The position numbers and the translations under genes were made by a program. Below, one piece after another: positions 28,101 through 37,897 of a stretch of DNA of 64,000 bases. Position 1 is the first letter of the stretch. Each line of letters starts with the position of its first letter. The stretch lies in assembly GCF_019343195.1 (NCBI RefSeq), contig NZ_RPHB01000005.1, positions 310,001 to 374,000 on the forward strand. The letters run 5' to 3'. The notes under the pieces are model-generated. The model did no database searches. It had not been told where the DNA came from and saw only the letters and a list, made by a program, of their open reading frames with translations. This DNA comes from Arthrospiribacter ruber. Its GTDB lineage: Bacteria > Bacteroidota > Bacteroidia > Cytophagales > Cyclobacteriaceae.

Positions 28101-29476
28101 ACAGCTCGACTACCAGAAAATTTGGAGGCACCGGACTGGGCCTCACCATCTCTAATCTTTTGGCTGAAAAGATGGGCGGAAACATAGGTGTAGATAGTAA
28201 ACCAGGTCATGGTTCAGCCTTTTATTTTACTATAGATGCAGAGGTAAAAAAGCCTTTTACGGCATTTACCGAACTAAGGGATAAAGACATAAAAATACTT
28301 TTGGTAGATGACCATGAATCTGTCAGAACCATTGCCAAAAAATATTTTGGACATTTTGGCTTCACTTGTGATACCGCAGCAAATGGACTGGAAGCATATC
28401 ACTTTTTATCCCAAAACAAAGATTATGATCTTGCACTGGTCGATTACCATATGCCATATGTCGATGGCGTACAAGTTATAGAGAAAATAAGACAGGAACT
28501 CAGCCTTACACCTGATACACTCCCAATAATGATCATGGGATATTTTTCAGATAGTGAACATCTCAGAAAGTCCATAGACAGGCTGCAAATCAACAAGTTC
28601 ATCCAGAAGCCCATCCACTATAAGAACTTGATAAACCTTTTATCCAAATCAAACATCAGGGAAGTAATCAAGTCTGAAATTGAGGCGGATGCATCCGGTA
28701 AGCTGGAGGGGCAATTCACCATATTGGTGGCTGAAGACATCAGTATGAACATGCTTTTGCTTAAGACACTTCTCAACAACCTTCTCAAAAATGTGAAGGT
28801 CTTAGAATGTGCCAACGGAAAAATAGCAGTAGAGAATTACCGGCTTCATGAAGTGGATCTCATATTTATGGATGTTCAGATGCCCGAAATGGATGGACTT
28901 ACAGCCACTAAAGCCATTCGGGTATTGGAATCCCAATCTGTCAAAAAAGTACCCATCGTGGCATTGACCGCAGGAGCACTTAAGGAAGAGCAAATGAAAT
29001 GCTACGAAGCAGGAATGGATGATTTTCTCACAAAGCCCATCCAGCCGGAATCCTTGAAAAATACTTTGGAAAAACACCTATTGCAAAAGCAAACTTCCAC
29101 TCTTATATCATCGGAAAGCTCCGTACTAGTAAGTTTCAATAAACCCAAACTGATGCAGTTGATTGACAATCATCTTCCTCTATTGAAGGAATTGCTGATC
29201 ACATCCAGGGACCTTTCTGAAAAAATACAGGAGATAAAAAGCATGCTGGATCAGGAAGACAGGGAAGGCATCAAAGCCAATGCCCACTATATTAGAGGAG
29301 CGTCCCAATCCATGGGTTTTGACCTTTTGGCTGCTATCACAGAAACCATTGAATTGACCTCCTCGAAAGCAGAAATCCAAGAGCTAACAAAGCTCTGGGA
29401 AAACCTTGATAAGGAATGGACTGAGTTGGTTCTGATTATTGATAAAGAAATTGATAATTTATCTGAACAGGTATGA
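25130..29476 (+). CDS. Hybrid histidine kinase GAF-PAS(5)-HisKA-HATPase-REC-REC-Hpt
   Basis: 1448 residues from the ATG at 25130 (a TTG at 25100 is open). Soluble. GAF about 15-170; five PAS/PAC units about 180-800; DHp with H821 in [15 protein letters not shown]; ATPase domain with [19 protein letters not shown] and [10 protein letters not shown]. Receiver 1 (about 1050-1170) has LLVDDHESV and LALVDYHMP, but the usual Thr/Ser switch is replaced (IMIMGYFSD). Receiver 2 (about 1195-1320) is complete, with [26 protein letters not shown] and LTKPIQ. A C-terminal Hpt has its His in [10 protein letters not shown]. All parts of a four-step phosphorelay are on one chain, but no DNA-binding output is fused. 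It overlaps the next gene by 4 bp. Confidence 0.93.
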   Translation: MNKPIIPQEEELRLSELYAYRILDTEEEEDFDFITEMAAKICETKYATITLVDKNRQWFKSKVGFEVRETPLEESFCAVAIHSGNDFFEVPNSHLDARFCDYPNVQGDPNITFYASYPLVSDTGRILGTLCVADDEEKTLRSEQKKALKSLSNQVMRLIELRKRNFELRQNQTYYQSLIENTHGSPYRAKNDGNQTLVFLTKGFEKITGYEIGDFLHNPEKSFKDIIHPDDQKKVREAKEKAIQENGQWEIQYRILHSSGFVKWIDERGKAYKSELTRESYIDGILLDISFRKNEEVLFKNIFDNSQGLICIHDFSGKIIKINGAASESLGYGLDEVIGKNIREFLNEYDYPMIEQYMEEIKKRGRHKGILRLRSKNGINKYWAYDNSVADFGGTKDIVVTNSVDISDKIRMEKALSATEERLQLIAQSIDDAYYVYNVSKENYEYFSPNSEKVIGVNLDFFFEGLNFNETYVHEEDRAKCQEAAKKLHEGEAYNIEFRTVINGKTRWLNEKAFPVTSGLNSEIRVAGRVTDVTQRKNIQLELENTKEILEQASKTARVGAWEVDLIEKKIHWSKVMKEIHEVDENFELKVENSLSFFKKGFNRNKASEGFDLLIKKDKPLDLDLLITDAKGKEKWVRLIGKAQFKMGSCIRLYGTLQDVNDIRKKTAELVRTKQQLESILSEMEDVVWAIKLPLHKMLFITPSVEHFFEIKLKASMQDPDFWKSFVHPEDAHIIEEITEELEDGDFYEKEHRIITSKGTTRWVYHTGKIIYDAQATPIRLDVKMMDITKDKDFEKQLIAETNRANAASKSKSEFLANMSHEIRTPLNGVIGFTDLLLKTDLSGVQQQYADNAHTAGKSLLNLINDILDFSKIEAGKLDLDPIETNLEEILYETLDIIKFPAGQKNLEIILDLPPTLPESVLIDPHRLKQILINLLNNAIKFTEKGHVILQVREVVEVDGPYKLEFTVIDTGIGIPEEVQKKLFQAFSQADSSTTRKFGGTGLGLTISNLLAEKMGGNIGVDSKPGHGSAFYFTIDAEVKKPFTAFTELRDKDIKILLVDDHESVRTIAKKYFGHFGFTCDTAANGLEAYHFLSQNKDYDLALVDYHMPYVDGVQVIEKIRQELSLTPDTLPIMIMGYFSDSEHLRKSIDRLQINKFIQKPIHYKNLINLLSKSNIREVIKSEIEADASGKLEGQFTILVAEDISMNMLLLKTLLNNLLKNVKVLECANGKIAVENYRLHEVDLIFMDVQMPEMDGLTATKAIRVLESQSVKKVPIVALTAGALKEEQMKCYEAGMDDFLTKPIQPESLKNTLEKHLLQKQTSTLISSESSVLVSFNKPKLMQLIDNHLPLLKELLITSRDLSEKIQEIKSMLDQEDREGIKANAHYIRGASQSMGFDLLAAITETIELTSSKAEIQELTKLWENLDKEWTELVLIIDKEIDNLSEQV

Positions 29477-30555
29477 GTAAGAAAAATTTTCCCATCAGAA
29501 TACTGGTAGTAGGTTGTGGCAATATGGGAGCATCCCATGCCCAAGCTTATCACCAAATGTCTGAATTTGAAATTGTGGGTTTGGTATCACGGGGAGACAG
29601 CAAGACAAAGCTCAACAGAAAGCTTTCGGACTCCTATACTCTTTTTGATGATTATGAGCAGGCACTTCAGGTATCCAAACCAGATGCAGTCTGTATTTCC
29701 ACCTATCCTGATACCCATGAAAAATATGCATTGATGGCATTGGAGGCAGGCTGTCATGTTTTTATAGAAAAACCTTTGGCAGATACCGTATCAGGTTCAG
29801 AGAAAATTGTGGAAGCAGCCAAAAAGGCCGATAAGAAAGTAGTCGTAGGTTATATACTTCGGCATCATCCATCTTGGGAGCGCTTTATAGAAGAAGCCCA
29901 AAAACTCGGCAAACCACTGGTCATGCGCATGAACCTCAATCAGCAAAGCAAGGGATATATGTGGGATGTCCATAAAAACATGATGCAAAGCCTCAGCCCC
30001 ATTGTAGACTGCGGCGTGCACTACATCGATGTCATGTGCCAGATGACCAGATCTAAGCCCCTCACTGTGTCGGCCATTGGCGCCAGGTTGAGTGACGAAA
30101 TTTCAGAAAACAACTACAACTATGGGCAACTTCAGATCCGATTTGAAGATGGATCAGTAGGATGGTATGAAGCGGGTTGGGGACCAATGATCAGCGACAA
30201 TGCATTCTTTATAAAAGATGTATTTGGGCCAAAAGGAGCTGTATCTATTGTAGCCAAAAATGCCGGAGGAACCGGGAAGTCTGATGATGTAGATTCTCAT
30301 ACCAAAACAGAAAGCATCAAAATCCATCATGCTGCCATTGACAGCGGCAATATGTTTATCAAAGAAGACGAATGGATAGACATGAAGGATGAGCCAGATC
30401 ACCAAGAGCTGTGCAACAGAGAGCAGGGCTATTTCCTGAAAGCGATACAAGAAAACATTGACCTTACAGACCATCTTTCCGACGCTGTCAACAGCCTGAA
30501 AATAGCTTTTGCCTGTGATGAGTCCGTAAAAAGCGGGAAAATTGTCCCACTTTGA
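29473..30555 (+). CDS. Gfo/Idh/MocA-family oxidoreductase
   Basis: 360 residues. The N-terminal Rossmann domain shows VVGCGNMGASHAQAY; VFIEKPLADT is the family's EKP motif that contacts the nicotinamide and carries the catalytic Lys; the C-terminal domain holds DCGVHYIDVMCQM with the conserved Asp and His. Members oxidise or reduce sugars and inositols using NAD(P). The substrate cannot be read from sequence. Its ATG overlaps the stop of the hybrid kinase (ATGA), so it is translated together with a signalling protein, an unusual partnership. A 110-bp gap follows before the next kinase. Confidence 0.9.
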   Translation: MSKKNFPIRILVVGCGNMGASHAQAYHQMSEFEIVGLVSRGDSKTKLNRKLSDSYTLFDDYEQALQVSKPDAVCISTYPDTHEKYALMALEAGCHVFIEKPLADTVSGSEKIVEAAKKADKKVVVGYILRHHPSWERFIEEAQKLGKPLVMRMNLNQQSKGYMWDVHKNMMQSLSPIVDCGVHYIDVMCQMTRSKPLTVSAIGARLSDEISENNYNYGQLQIRFEDGSVGWYEAGWGPMISDNAFFIKDVFGPKGAVSIVAKNAGGTGKSDDVDSHTKTESIKIHHAAIDSGNMFIKEDEWIDMKDEPDHQELCNREQGYFLKAIQENIDLTDHLSDAVNSLKIAFACDESVKSGKIVPL

Positions 30556-30665
30556 AAATCCTCTTATTTTCGGACAGTTCAGAATTAGTATTATTTACGC
30601 TTTATAGTTACTTTGAAGCATCTGTTTGCTGATAATATTAATTCAATAGCCCAATTGTCTTAGGT

Positions 30666-33600
30666 ATGCTTTCTGAAGATTCGAAATATAAGGCCATTTT
30701 TGAAGTCACTCCAATCCCTATTTGGGAAGAGGATTTTTCAGAGGTAAAGCAATACCTTAAGGAAATCAAGCTTTATGGAAAGTCCGAAAAAACCATTCTC
30801 AACAAGCTCAATACCCATCCGGAAATTATTGATGAATGTAGCAAAAGGATCAAGATTATTGATTTTAATGAAGCCTGCCTGAAACTACATGCTGCAAACA
30901 GCAAAGAAGAACTGAAGTCTAAATTCCTAGACCTCTTTTTGCCTGAGACCAAGTCCGCACTGATCAAAGAAATCCTATGTGTTGCCCAGGGCATCACACT
31001 TTTGGAAACGGAATCCAAGATGAAAACAGTGGATGGGAAAGAAAGGCATATCTCTTTGAGATGGAAGGTAGTGCCAGGTTTTGAGGAAAGTCTAAAGGAA
31101 GTTCTTGTAACGACAGAAGACATCACCAACACAAAAAACTATTTCCAAAGACAATTGGAAATAGAAAGTAAATTGACAGAGGCACAACGGATTGCCAGAG
31201 TGGGTTATTTTGAGTTTTTTCCTGAGACCAAAGAGATTTTCTGGTCGGATGAAGTCTACAGGATTTGGGATATTGACCGGGAACAATTTGAAATGACTCC
31301 TGAAAATCTGCAGCATACTATTTTTCCTGAAGACAAAGAATACTTCAATAAAATAATAGGTAAAGCGATAGAAGGTAAAATTCAGGCAGACTTTAAATAC
31401 CGCATCATCAGCGGCAATGATGAAATCAAATGGATCCATGAAAGGGCATCATTACAATTTGATCCGGAATGCAAACAGAATAAATATCAAGGGACAATAC
31501 AGGACATCACCGAAGAAGAAATTCTCAAACAAGGGATGAAAGAATTACTGAAGCGTTACCACCTGGTCAGTAAAGCCACTTCGGAAATTATTTACGATTG
31601 GGACCTGGAGCAAAACTCCATTTTTTGGGGAGAAGGGCTTAAAACACAGTTTGGGTATTCCTATTCCAGCAATTCTGCAGGGTTAGGAGATTTTGGAGGA
31701 TTTATCCATCCGGAGGATAGCCCAAGGATTGAATCAAGCTTAGCAGAATTTTTCAAAAGCAAAAATGAGTTTTGGGAGGGAGAATACAGGTTTCTGAAAG
31801 CCGATGGCACCTATGCCCATGTCATAGATAAAGGCTTTGGTATTAGAAATGAAAAAGGTAAAATCCTCCGAATGGTGGGAGCATTGCAAAATGTAACCCA
31901 TATCAAGGCAGCAAACGAAAAATTTCGGAGCAGAAACCATTTTATCCAGACCACGGTAGAAAACCTGCCAATTGGAATTGCAGTCAATGACATTGTAACA
32001 GGTAAGGTCACTTTAATGAACAGGAAATTTGCGGAGATCTATGGTTGGCCAAAAGAAGAACTCACCGATATCCCATCATTTTTTGAAAAAGTCTACCCTG
32101 ATCCTGAATATAGAAGAGAAGTACAGAAAATGATTACAGGAGATATTGCCAGTGGTATACCTGAAAAAATGAATTGGAAAGGAATACAGGTAACCACCAA
32201 GGATGGAAAAATCAGAATTATATCTGCAAAAAATATTCCTGTATATGACCAAGGGCTTATGATATCCACAGTAATTGATGAGACGGAGCGTTTTTTGGCC
32301 GAAAAGGCACTTGAAAAAAGCAACGAACGTTTTTTGTATGCCACAGAAGCTGTATCCGATGCTATTTGGGATTGGAACATGGAGTCCGAAACGATCTTTT
32401 GGGGAGATGGCTACCGAACCCTTTTTGGCTATCCCTTAGAAACAAATTATGTGACCCAAGACACTTGGGAAATGGCCATCCATCCTGATGACAGAGAAGA
32501 AATAGTCAACAGTATTCTCAAAGCCCGCGAAGATAAAAACACAGGAAAGTGGGAAGCAGAATATAGGTTTAAAAAGTACTGTGGACAATATGCCTTTGTC
32601 AAAGAAAAAACCATAATACTCAGAGATGAAAAGGGCAACCCTACAAGAATGGTAGGAGCCCTGCAGGACATCACCGAACAGAAAAAAAATGAAGAGAGAA
32701 TCGCCCAGGAAAGAAACCTGCTAAGGACCTTGATTGACAATATTCCTGATTACATTTATGTAAAAGACACTAACTATAGACACATTATCAACAATAAGGC
32801 CAATGTGAGACTATTGGGCAAAGATTCCGAAGAAGAAACTATTGGCAAGTCAGGCTTTGACTTATTTCCTAAAGAATTGGCTGAACTTTATCATGAAGAT
32901 GATAAGAAAGTAATGGAACACCTTGTACCGGTACTCAATCGGGAAGAGCCTATTCTCGATTATCTGGGACAGCCTAAAGTCTTAAATACCTCAAAGCTTC
33001 CCTTAATGGATTCAGAAGGAAAGGTACTGGGACTGGTAGGCATTTCCAGGGATATTACCGAAAATAAGGACTACGAAAAATCCCTGATTTACAAAACTAA
33101 GCTGTTGGAAACCATTGCCGCCGTGGTTAAATTGTTGCTCTTCAATCCTGATTGGGAAAAAGCACTAGAAGATTGCCTGGAGTTGATAGGGCACTCGGTA
33201 AATGTAGATCGGGTATATTTCTTTAAAAATTATAAAGAACTGGACACTGACCGCTTATTGACAAGGCAAGTAATGGAGTGGAACGACCCAACTGTAAGTT
33301 CTGAAATCTCCAATCCAGAGTATCAAAAAATCCCCTTGGACGAGTATCCGGAATTTTTGGAAAGAGCCTACAAAAAAGAAGCTTTTACTGCCATCACTTC
33401 AAAATGTCAGGGAGCACTCAAAAAAATATTGTCCGAACAAAGAATCAAATCCATCATCCAACTTCCGATTTATATCAAAAATGAATTTTATGGTTATATC
33501 GGTTTGGATGAATGCAAGAAGGAAAGGGTCTGGACTGAAGAAGAGGTTTCTTTTTTAAAAACTCTGGTTTCCAATTTTGAAGTGGCCATAGAAAGAAAAG

Positions 33601-34343
33601 AAAACCTGGATTCTCTACAATCCCTCAACTATGAGCTAAAAAGAAGCAATCAGGAACTGGCCATGTCCAATAAAGAACTGGAGCAGTTTGCTTATGTTGC
33701 TTCTCATGACCTTCAAGAGCCATTGAGGATGATCACCAGCTTCCTAACATTGATTGAAAAAAAATACACCCCACAGCTAGACGAAAAGGGAAGACAGTAT
33801 ATCCATTTTGCTGTGGACGGTGCATTGAGGCTCAAAACCATCATCCTTGACTTACTGGAGTATTCAAGGGTGGGAAGGATACAGATTCCGAGCGAAGAAG
33901 TTGATGTCAATTTAATACTTGAAGAATTACAATCGCTTTTACAGACCAATATAGAAGAAAACAACGCCAGGTTGACCTGGAATAATTTACCCAAAATAAA
34001 AATCCAAAAAGCATATTTAAGGCAAATTTTGCAAAATATCATTTCCAATGCCCTCAAATACAGAAGAGAAGACGTAGACCCCGAAATAGAGGTAAGCGTC
34101 ATGGAGGAATTAAAGTATTGGCATTTTATCATAAAAGACAATGGATTGGGAATCCCGGAAGAATATCACAATAAAATTTTCATTATCTTTCAGAGGTTAC
34201 ATGGCAAAGAAAAATATTCAGGTACAGGTATAGGCCTAGCCATTTGCAAAAAAATAGTGGACAATCTGGGAGGTGAAATTTGGGTTAAATCACAGGTTGG
34301 TAAAGGAAGTTCCTTTCATTTCTCTCTCCCTAAAAAGAATTAA
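30666..34343 (+). CDS. Multi-PAS, GAF-containing sensor histidine kinase
   Basis: 1225 residues, soluble. It opens with a PAS-like unit (AIFEVTPIPIWEEDFSEVK) and carries about five further PAS/PAC units to residue about 810, several with the pattern HPED/HPDD...GEYRF...DGTYAHV. A GAF domain follows (about 820-970, VNVDRVYFFKN to FYGYIGLDE), then a coiled linker. The DHp has H1014 in YVASHDLQEPLRMI, the bacteriophytochrome-type HisKA. The ATPase domain shows NALKYRRED, DNGLGIPEEYH and GTGIGLAICKKIV. Kinases of this type usually signal to stand-alone Rcp1-like REC proteins, and one lies 2 kb downstream (36432). Only 9 bp separate it from the CHASE kinase. Confidence 0.92.
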   Translation: MLSEDSKYKAIFEVTPIPIWEEDFSEVKQYLKEIKLYGKSEKTILNKLNTHPEIIDECSKRIKIIDFNEACLKLHAANSKEELKSKFLDLFLPETKSALIKEILCVAQGITLLETESKMKTVDGKERHISLRWKVVPGFEESLKEVLVTTEDITNTKNYFQRQLEIESKLTEAQRIARVGYFEFFPETKEIFWSDEVYRIWDIDREQFEMTPENLQHTIFPEDKEYFNKIIGKAIEGKIQADFKYRIISGNDEIKWIHERASLQFDPECKQNKYQGTIQDITEEEILKQGMKELLKRYHLVSKATSEIIYDWDLEQNSIFWGEGLKTQFGYSYSSNSAGLGDFGGFIHPEDSPRIESSLAEFFKSKNEFWEGEYRFLKADGTYAHVIDKGFGIRNEKGKILRMVGALQNVTHIKAANEKFRSRNHFIQTTVENLPIGIAVNDIVTGKVTLMNRKFAEIYGWPKEELTDIPSFFEKVYPDPEYRREVQKMITGDIASGIPEKMNWKGIQVTTKDGKIRIISAKNIPVYDQGLMISTVIDETERFLAEKALEKSNERFLYATEAVSDAIWDWNMESETIFWGDGYRTLFGYPLETNYVTQDTWEMAIHPDDREEIVNSILKAREDKNTGKWEAEYRFKKYCGQYAFVKEKTIILRDEKGNPTRMVGALQDITEQKKNEERIAQERNLLRTLIDNIPDYIYVKDTNYRHIINNKANVRLLGKDSEEETIGKSGFDLFPKELAELYHEDDKKVMEHLVPVLNREEPILDYLGQPKVLNTSKLPLMDSEGKVLGLVGISRDITENKDYEKSLIYKTKLLETIAAVVKLLLFNPDWEKALEDCLELIGHSVNVDRVYFFKNYKELDTDRLLTRQVMEWNDPTVSSEISNPEYQKIPLDEYPEFLERAYKKEAFTAITSKCQGALKKILSEQRIKSIIQLPIYIKNEFYGYIGLDECKKERVWTEEEVSFLKTLVSNFEVAIERKENLDSLQSLNYELKRSNQELAMSNKELEQFAYVASHDLQEPLRMITSFLTLIEKKYTPQLDEKGRQYIHFAVDGALRLKTIILDLLEYSRVGRIQIPSEEVDVNLILEELQSLLQTNIEENNARLTWNNLPKIKIQKAYLRQILQNIISNALKYRREDVDPEIEVSVMEELKYWHFIIKDNGLGIPEEYHNKIFIIFQRLHGKEKYSGTGIGLAICKKIVDNLGGEIWVKSQVGKGSSFHFSLPKKN

Positions 34344-34352
34344 AGACCTTAT

Positions 34353-36353
34353 ATGGATAAGTCTTACTTCAGGATTTTTTACCAAAACCCCAAAATCACC
34401 GGAGTTTTAGCTTTTTTGACTTCTTTGTTCATTACTCAGTTTTTAACTTTTAAAGAAGTCCAACTGATCCGGTACAGTGAAGAGCAAGTTACTTCCGAAC
34501 AGACCAATCTTATCTCAAAAAGAATCGTCAATAGCCTCACCTCAGCCATTTCTGCTGCTCAGACTTTGTCTTACATTGAAAGCCGCTATGGAACCGAAGA
34601 TTTTGATGAAGTAGCAAAGGAAATTCTTGAAAACAACCCCAATCTGGATGTGATTCAGCTACTCCGTGGTGGTGAAATAATCAAAGTCTACCCCTTGGAA
34701 GGCAACGAGATTGTATTGGGATATGATATTTTAAACGACCCTTCAAGAAGCCGTGAGGCAATTCGGGCAAGAGACCAGAAAGAGGTATTTTTTGCAGGAC
34801 CTTTTGAACTTAGGCAAGGTGGTGTAGGTATAGTCGGTCGGTTACCCATATTCAAGAATGAAGATTTTTGGGGGTTTTCAGCGGTGATCATATATCTGGA
34901 GACTTTCCAATTACTCATAGGCCTTGAGGATGAAATCAAAGAGAAATTTTATGTGCAGTTGTCAAAATTAAATCCTGAAACCGGCGAAGAGGAGAATTTT
35001 CTTCCAGAAGAGGACCGTGCAAATTTAAGCAGGATTATAGAGACTGAGTTTATAGACTGGGGAGACTGGAAACTGACCGTGCAGCTCAGAAAATCTTCTG
35101 CTTGGAGCACAAAATCACTCGCCATTGTTTTGCGCGTTCTCCTATCGATGGGTTTGGGAATTGTGGCCTGGTACTTAGCCAATATCCCCGCAATATTGGA
35201 GAAAAAAGTCAACAAACAGTCCAGAAAGCTAAGTTTAAGCAATGAGCGTTTTAAGTATGCCACAAGAGCTACTTCAGATGCCATTTGGGATTGGAACCTC
35301 AAAGAAGACAAAGTCTATAGGTCCAAGAATTTTGAAAAACTATTTGGATATAAAAGGTCAGAACTGAACAGTAACAATAATTTCTGGGATGCACATATAC
35401 ATCCAGAGGATTTAAAAGCTGTCAATGCTAATCTGAAGAGGATTTTTGAATCTGAATCCGACTATTGGGAGCAGGAATTCAGATTTCTTAAAAGTGATGG
35501 AACATACGCATATGTCATAGACAAAGGCATCATCATCAGGGACAAAGATGACCAACCTGTTAGGGTAATAGGAGCCACACAGGATCTTACAAAAATCAAA
35601 GCTTCTGAAAGTGAACTGATCAAACTCAGTGAGGAACTACAATCCCGAGCCAGGGAACTGGAATTATCCAACGAAGAGCTGGAGAAATTTGCCTATACGG
35701 TCTCGCACGACCTTCAGGAGCCTCTGAGAATGATCAGCAGCTTTTTGAAATTATTGGAAAAAAAATACGGAAATCTCCTGGATGAAAAAGGGCAGCAATA
35801 CATTCACTTTGCCAGTGAAGGCGCGGTACGGATGAGACAGATCATTCTGGACCTCTTGGAATACAGCATGGCAGGAAATGTAGGCCAGAAGGAAAAAGTG
35901 TGTCTAATGGAAGTGTTGGCTGACATCAAAATGCTCCACCGCAATGTGATATTGGAAAAAAATGCAAAATTGATCTATGGCCAACTTCCCGAAATCATTG
36001 CTTCAAAGGCACCCATGAGACAATTATTTCTCAACATTATAGACAATTCCCTTAAATACAGCAAAGCAGACCAATCTCCGGAAATAAATATTGAAGTCAA
36101 AGAAGATGAAAACTACTGGCAGTTTGGCATAAGTGACAACGGGATAGGGATTGATCCAATTTATCATCATCAGGTATTCAACATATTCCAAAGGCTACAC
36201 ACTAAAGAAGAATTTACAGGAACTGGAATAGGTCTTGCCATCTGCAAAAAAATAGTAGAAACCCATCAGGGAAAAATCTGGATAGAATCTACTGTTGATA
36301 TAGGCACCAGCATATTTTTTACTATTAGAAAAACTGAGGAAGAAAAAAATTGA
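34353..36353 (+). CDS. CHASE-PAS sensor histidine kinase
   Basis: 666 residues. A first membrane helix (about 16-33, TGVLAFLTSLFITQFL), an extracytoplasmic CHASE domain (about 50-220, with YIESRYGTEDFDEV and FFAGPFELRQGGVGIVGR), a second membrane helix (about 253-275), a PAS/PAC unit (about 300-420) and a short coiled coil. The DHp has H452 in YTVSHDLQEPLRMI. The ATPase domain has NSLKYSKAD, DNGIGIDPIYH and GTGIGLAICKKIV. CHASE domains sense small ligands such as cytokinin-like molecules or peptides outside the membrane. The catalytic half is closely similar to that of the preceding kinase, suggesting duplication. Confidence 0.92.
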   Translation: MDKSYFRIFYQNPKITGVLAFLTSLFITQFLTFKEVQLIRYSEEQVTSEQTNLISKRIVNSLTSAISAAQTLSYIESRYGTEDFDEVAKEILENNPNLDVIQLLRGGEIIKVYPLEGNEIVLGYDILNDPSRSREAIRARDQKEVFFAGPFELRQGGVGIVGRLPIFKNEDFWGFSAVIIYLETFQLLIGLEDEIKEKFYVQLSKLNPETGEEENFLPEEDRANLSRIIETEFIDWGDWKLTVQLRKSSAWSTKSLAIVLRVLLSMGLGIVAWYLANIPAILEKKVNKQSRKLSLSNERFKYATRATSDAIWDWNLKEDKVYRSKNFEKLFGYKRSELNSNNNFWDAHIHPEDLKAVNANLKRIFESESDYWEQEFRFLKSDGTYAYVIDKGIIIRDKDDQPVRVIGATQDLTKIKASESELIKLSEELQSRARELELSNEELEKFAYTVSHDLQEPLRMISSFLKLLEKKYGNLLDEKGQQYIHFASEGAVRMRQIILDLLEYSMAGNVGQKEKVCLMEVLADIKMLHRNVILEKNAKLIYGQLPEIIASKAPMRQLFLNIIDNSLKYSKADQSPEINIEVKEDENYWQFGISDNGIGIDPIYHHQVFNIFQRLHTKEEFTGTGIGLAICKKIVETHQGKIWIESTVDIGTSIFFTIRKTEEEKN

Positions 36354-36431
36354 CATACTTATTTTAATTTGTATATTTTACATTGACATAGCCGATCACC
36401 CATTGTTTGTGAACTTTTAAGAGCCTGAACC

Positions 36432-36878
36432 ATGAAAAAAGACAAGATTAAAATTCTTTTGGTAGAAGACAATGAAGGTGATATTGTCCTTACACAGGAA
36501 GCCTTTGAAATGGCCAACATTCAAAGTGATATGGAAGTAGTAAGAGATGGGGAGCAAGCTATCTCTTATCTTACCAAGACAGCACCTTTTCAGGATGTCC
36601 CTGCTCCGGACTTAGTGCTTTTGGATATCAATATTCCCCGAAAAAACGGACATGAAGTTTTGAAATTTATCAAAGAAAATGAAAGCCTCAGGCAGGTCCC
36701 CGTAATAATGCTTACTACATCTTCCTCACAAAAAGACATCAACGAAGCCTATGAAAACCACGCAAGCTGTTATATCATCAAGCCTGTGGAAGTAGATGCT
36801 TTTCTGAAAGTAATAGTAGAAATCGAAAACTTCTGGAGCAATATCGTAGAATTACCCAGAAACAAATTTGTATTATGA
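36432..36878 (+). CDS. Rcp1-like stand-alone response regulator
   Basis: 148-residue single REC domain. Acidic pocket in LLVEDNEGDIVL, phosphoacceptor Asp in LVLLDINIPRKNG, Thr in VIMLTTSSSQKDI and Lys in CYIIKPVEVD. Length, and the loop DGEQAISYLTKTAPF before the acceptor, are typical of the Rcp1/CheY-like group that partners bacteriophytochrome-type kinases such as the two upstream. No output domain, so it acts by protein contact or as a phosphate shuttle. It overlaps the next gene by 4 bp. Confidence 0.92.
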   Translation: MKKDKIKILLVEDNEGDIVLTQEAFEMANIQSDMEVVRDGEQAISYLTKTAPFQDVPAPDLVLLDINIPRKNGHEVLKFIKENESLRQVPVIMLTTSSSQKDINEAYENHASCYIIKPVEVDAFLKVIVEIENFWSNIVELPRNKFVL

Positions 36879-37897
36879 TCAAAGACCAGCAGACTTATAC
36901 CATTCTTATCATTGAAGATAATCCAGGGGACAGACTTCTGGTAGAAACCTATTTGGAAGAATCGGTATTGGTACCTCGTATTACGGGAGCTAACAGTTAC
37001 AAAGAAGCCAAAATCATACTATCAGAATCACAGACATTTGACATAGTCCTCTTGGACCTATCACTTCCCGATATGGGCGGGGAGGAATTGATAAAAGCTG
37101 TGATGGATATAGCAGGCAATATCCCAATAATAGTACTTACAGGATATTCAGATGTGGAATTTAGCCGCAAGTCAGTCAAACTTGGGGTTGCAGATTACCT
37201 GCTTAAAGATGAATTGACTTCCAGCGTCCTTTACAAAAGCATCATTTACAGTATTGAGCGAAGAAAAGTTTTCAACCAGCTTGAGGAATCCGAAAAAAGA
37301 TATAGAAACCTCTTCCAATTAAGTCCAATTCCCAATTGGGTTTATGACCTGAAAACATGGCAGTTTTTGGATGTAAACATGGCTGCCGTAACTGCTTATG
37401 GCTATACCCAGGAAGAGTTTTTACAAATGCGGATGTTGGATATTATTCCGGAGGAAGATCAGGTAAGATTAAAGAAAACTATGGAAATGGTCCAAAACCA
37501 AGAAGGTGAACTCCCCAAGTTTTCAGGAGAATATAGACACATCAAAAAGAATGGAGACGTGATTTTTGTGGAGACAAGCTCCAACTTCTTGTTGTTTGAC
37601 GGCAAACCCGCAAGGATGCTATTGGCAAATGACGTCACTTTCAAAAAGAAGTACATAGAAGCAATAGAGCTCCAGAATGCAAAACTGAAAGACATAGCCT
37701 GGATCCAATCGCATGTGGTCAGAGCTCCTTTGGCAAGACTGATGGGACTGGTCAACCTCATCGATGACGATGATTTGGATCAAGATGAATTAAAAACTTA
37801 CAACAAACTCATAATGGATTCTGCCGAGGAATTGGATAAAATCGTCAGGGACATTACGCATAAAACAGAACAAATAAATATCACTGAAATCAAATGA
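36875..37897 (+). CDS. REC-PAS-DHp protein lacking the kinase ATPase domain
   Basis: 340 residues. REC at about 8-125 (IIEDNPGD, acceptor Asp in IVLLDLSLPDMGG, VLTGYS, LLKDE in place of KP), PAS at about 140-265 (YRNLFQLSPIPNWVYD), then one DHp hairpin with H280 in AWIQSHVVRAPLARL. Exactly 60 residues follow that His and the protein ends after the second helix (ELDKIVRDITHK). No N, G1, F or G2 box exists, so it cannot autophosphorylate alone. It could act as a phosphotransferase like Spo0B, or dimerise with a full kinase. Both ends overlap neighbours by 4 bp (ATGA), joining REC, REC-PAS-DHp and REC into one coupled unit. Confidence 0.9.
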   Translation: MIKDQQTYTILIIEDNPGDRLLVETYLEESVLVPRITGANSYKEAKIILSESQTFDIVLLDLSLPDMGGEELIKAVMDIAGNIPIIVLTGYSDVEFSRKSVKLGVADYLLKDELTSSVLYKSIIYSIERRKVFNQLEESEKRYRNLFQLSPIPNWVYDLKTWQFLDVNMAAVTAYGYTQEEFLQMRMLDIIPEEDQVRLKKTMEMVQNQEGELPKFSGEYRHIKKNGDVIFVETSSNFLLFDGKPARMLLANDVTFKKKYIEAIELQNAKLKDIAWIQSHVVRAPLARLMGLVNLIDDDDLDQDELKTYNKLIMDSAEELDKIVRDITHKTEQINITEIK

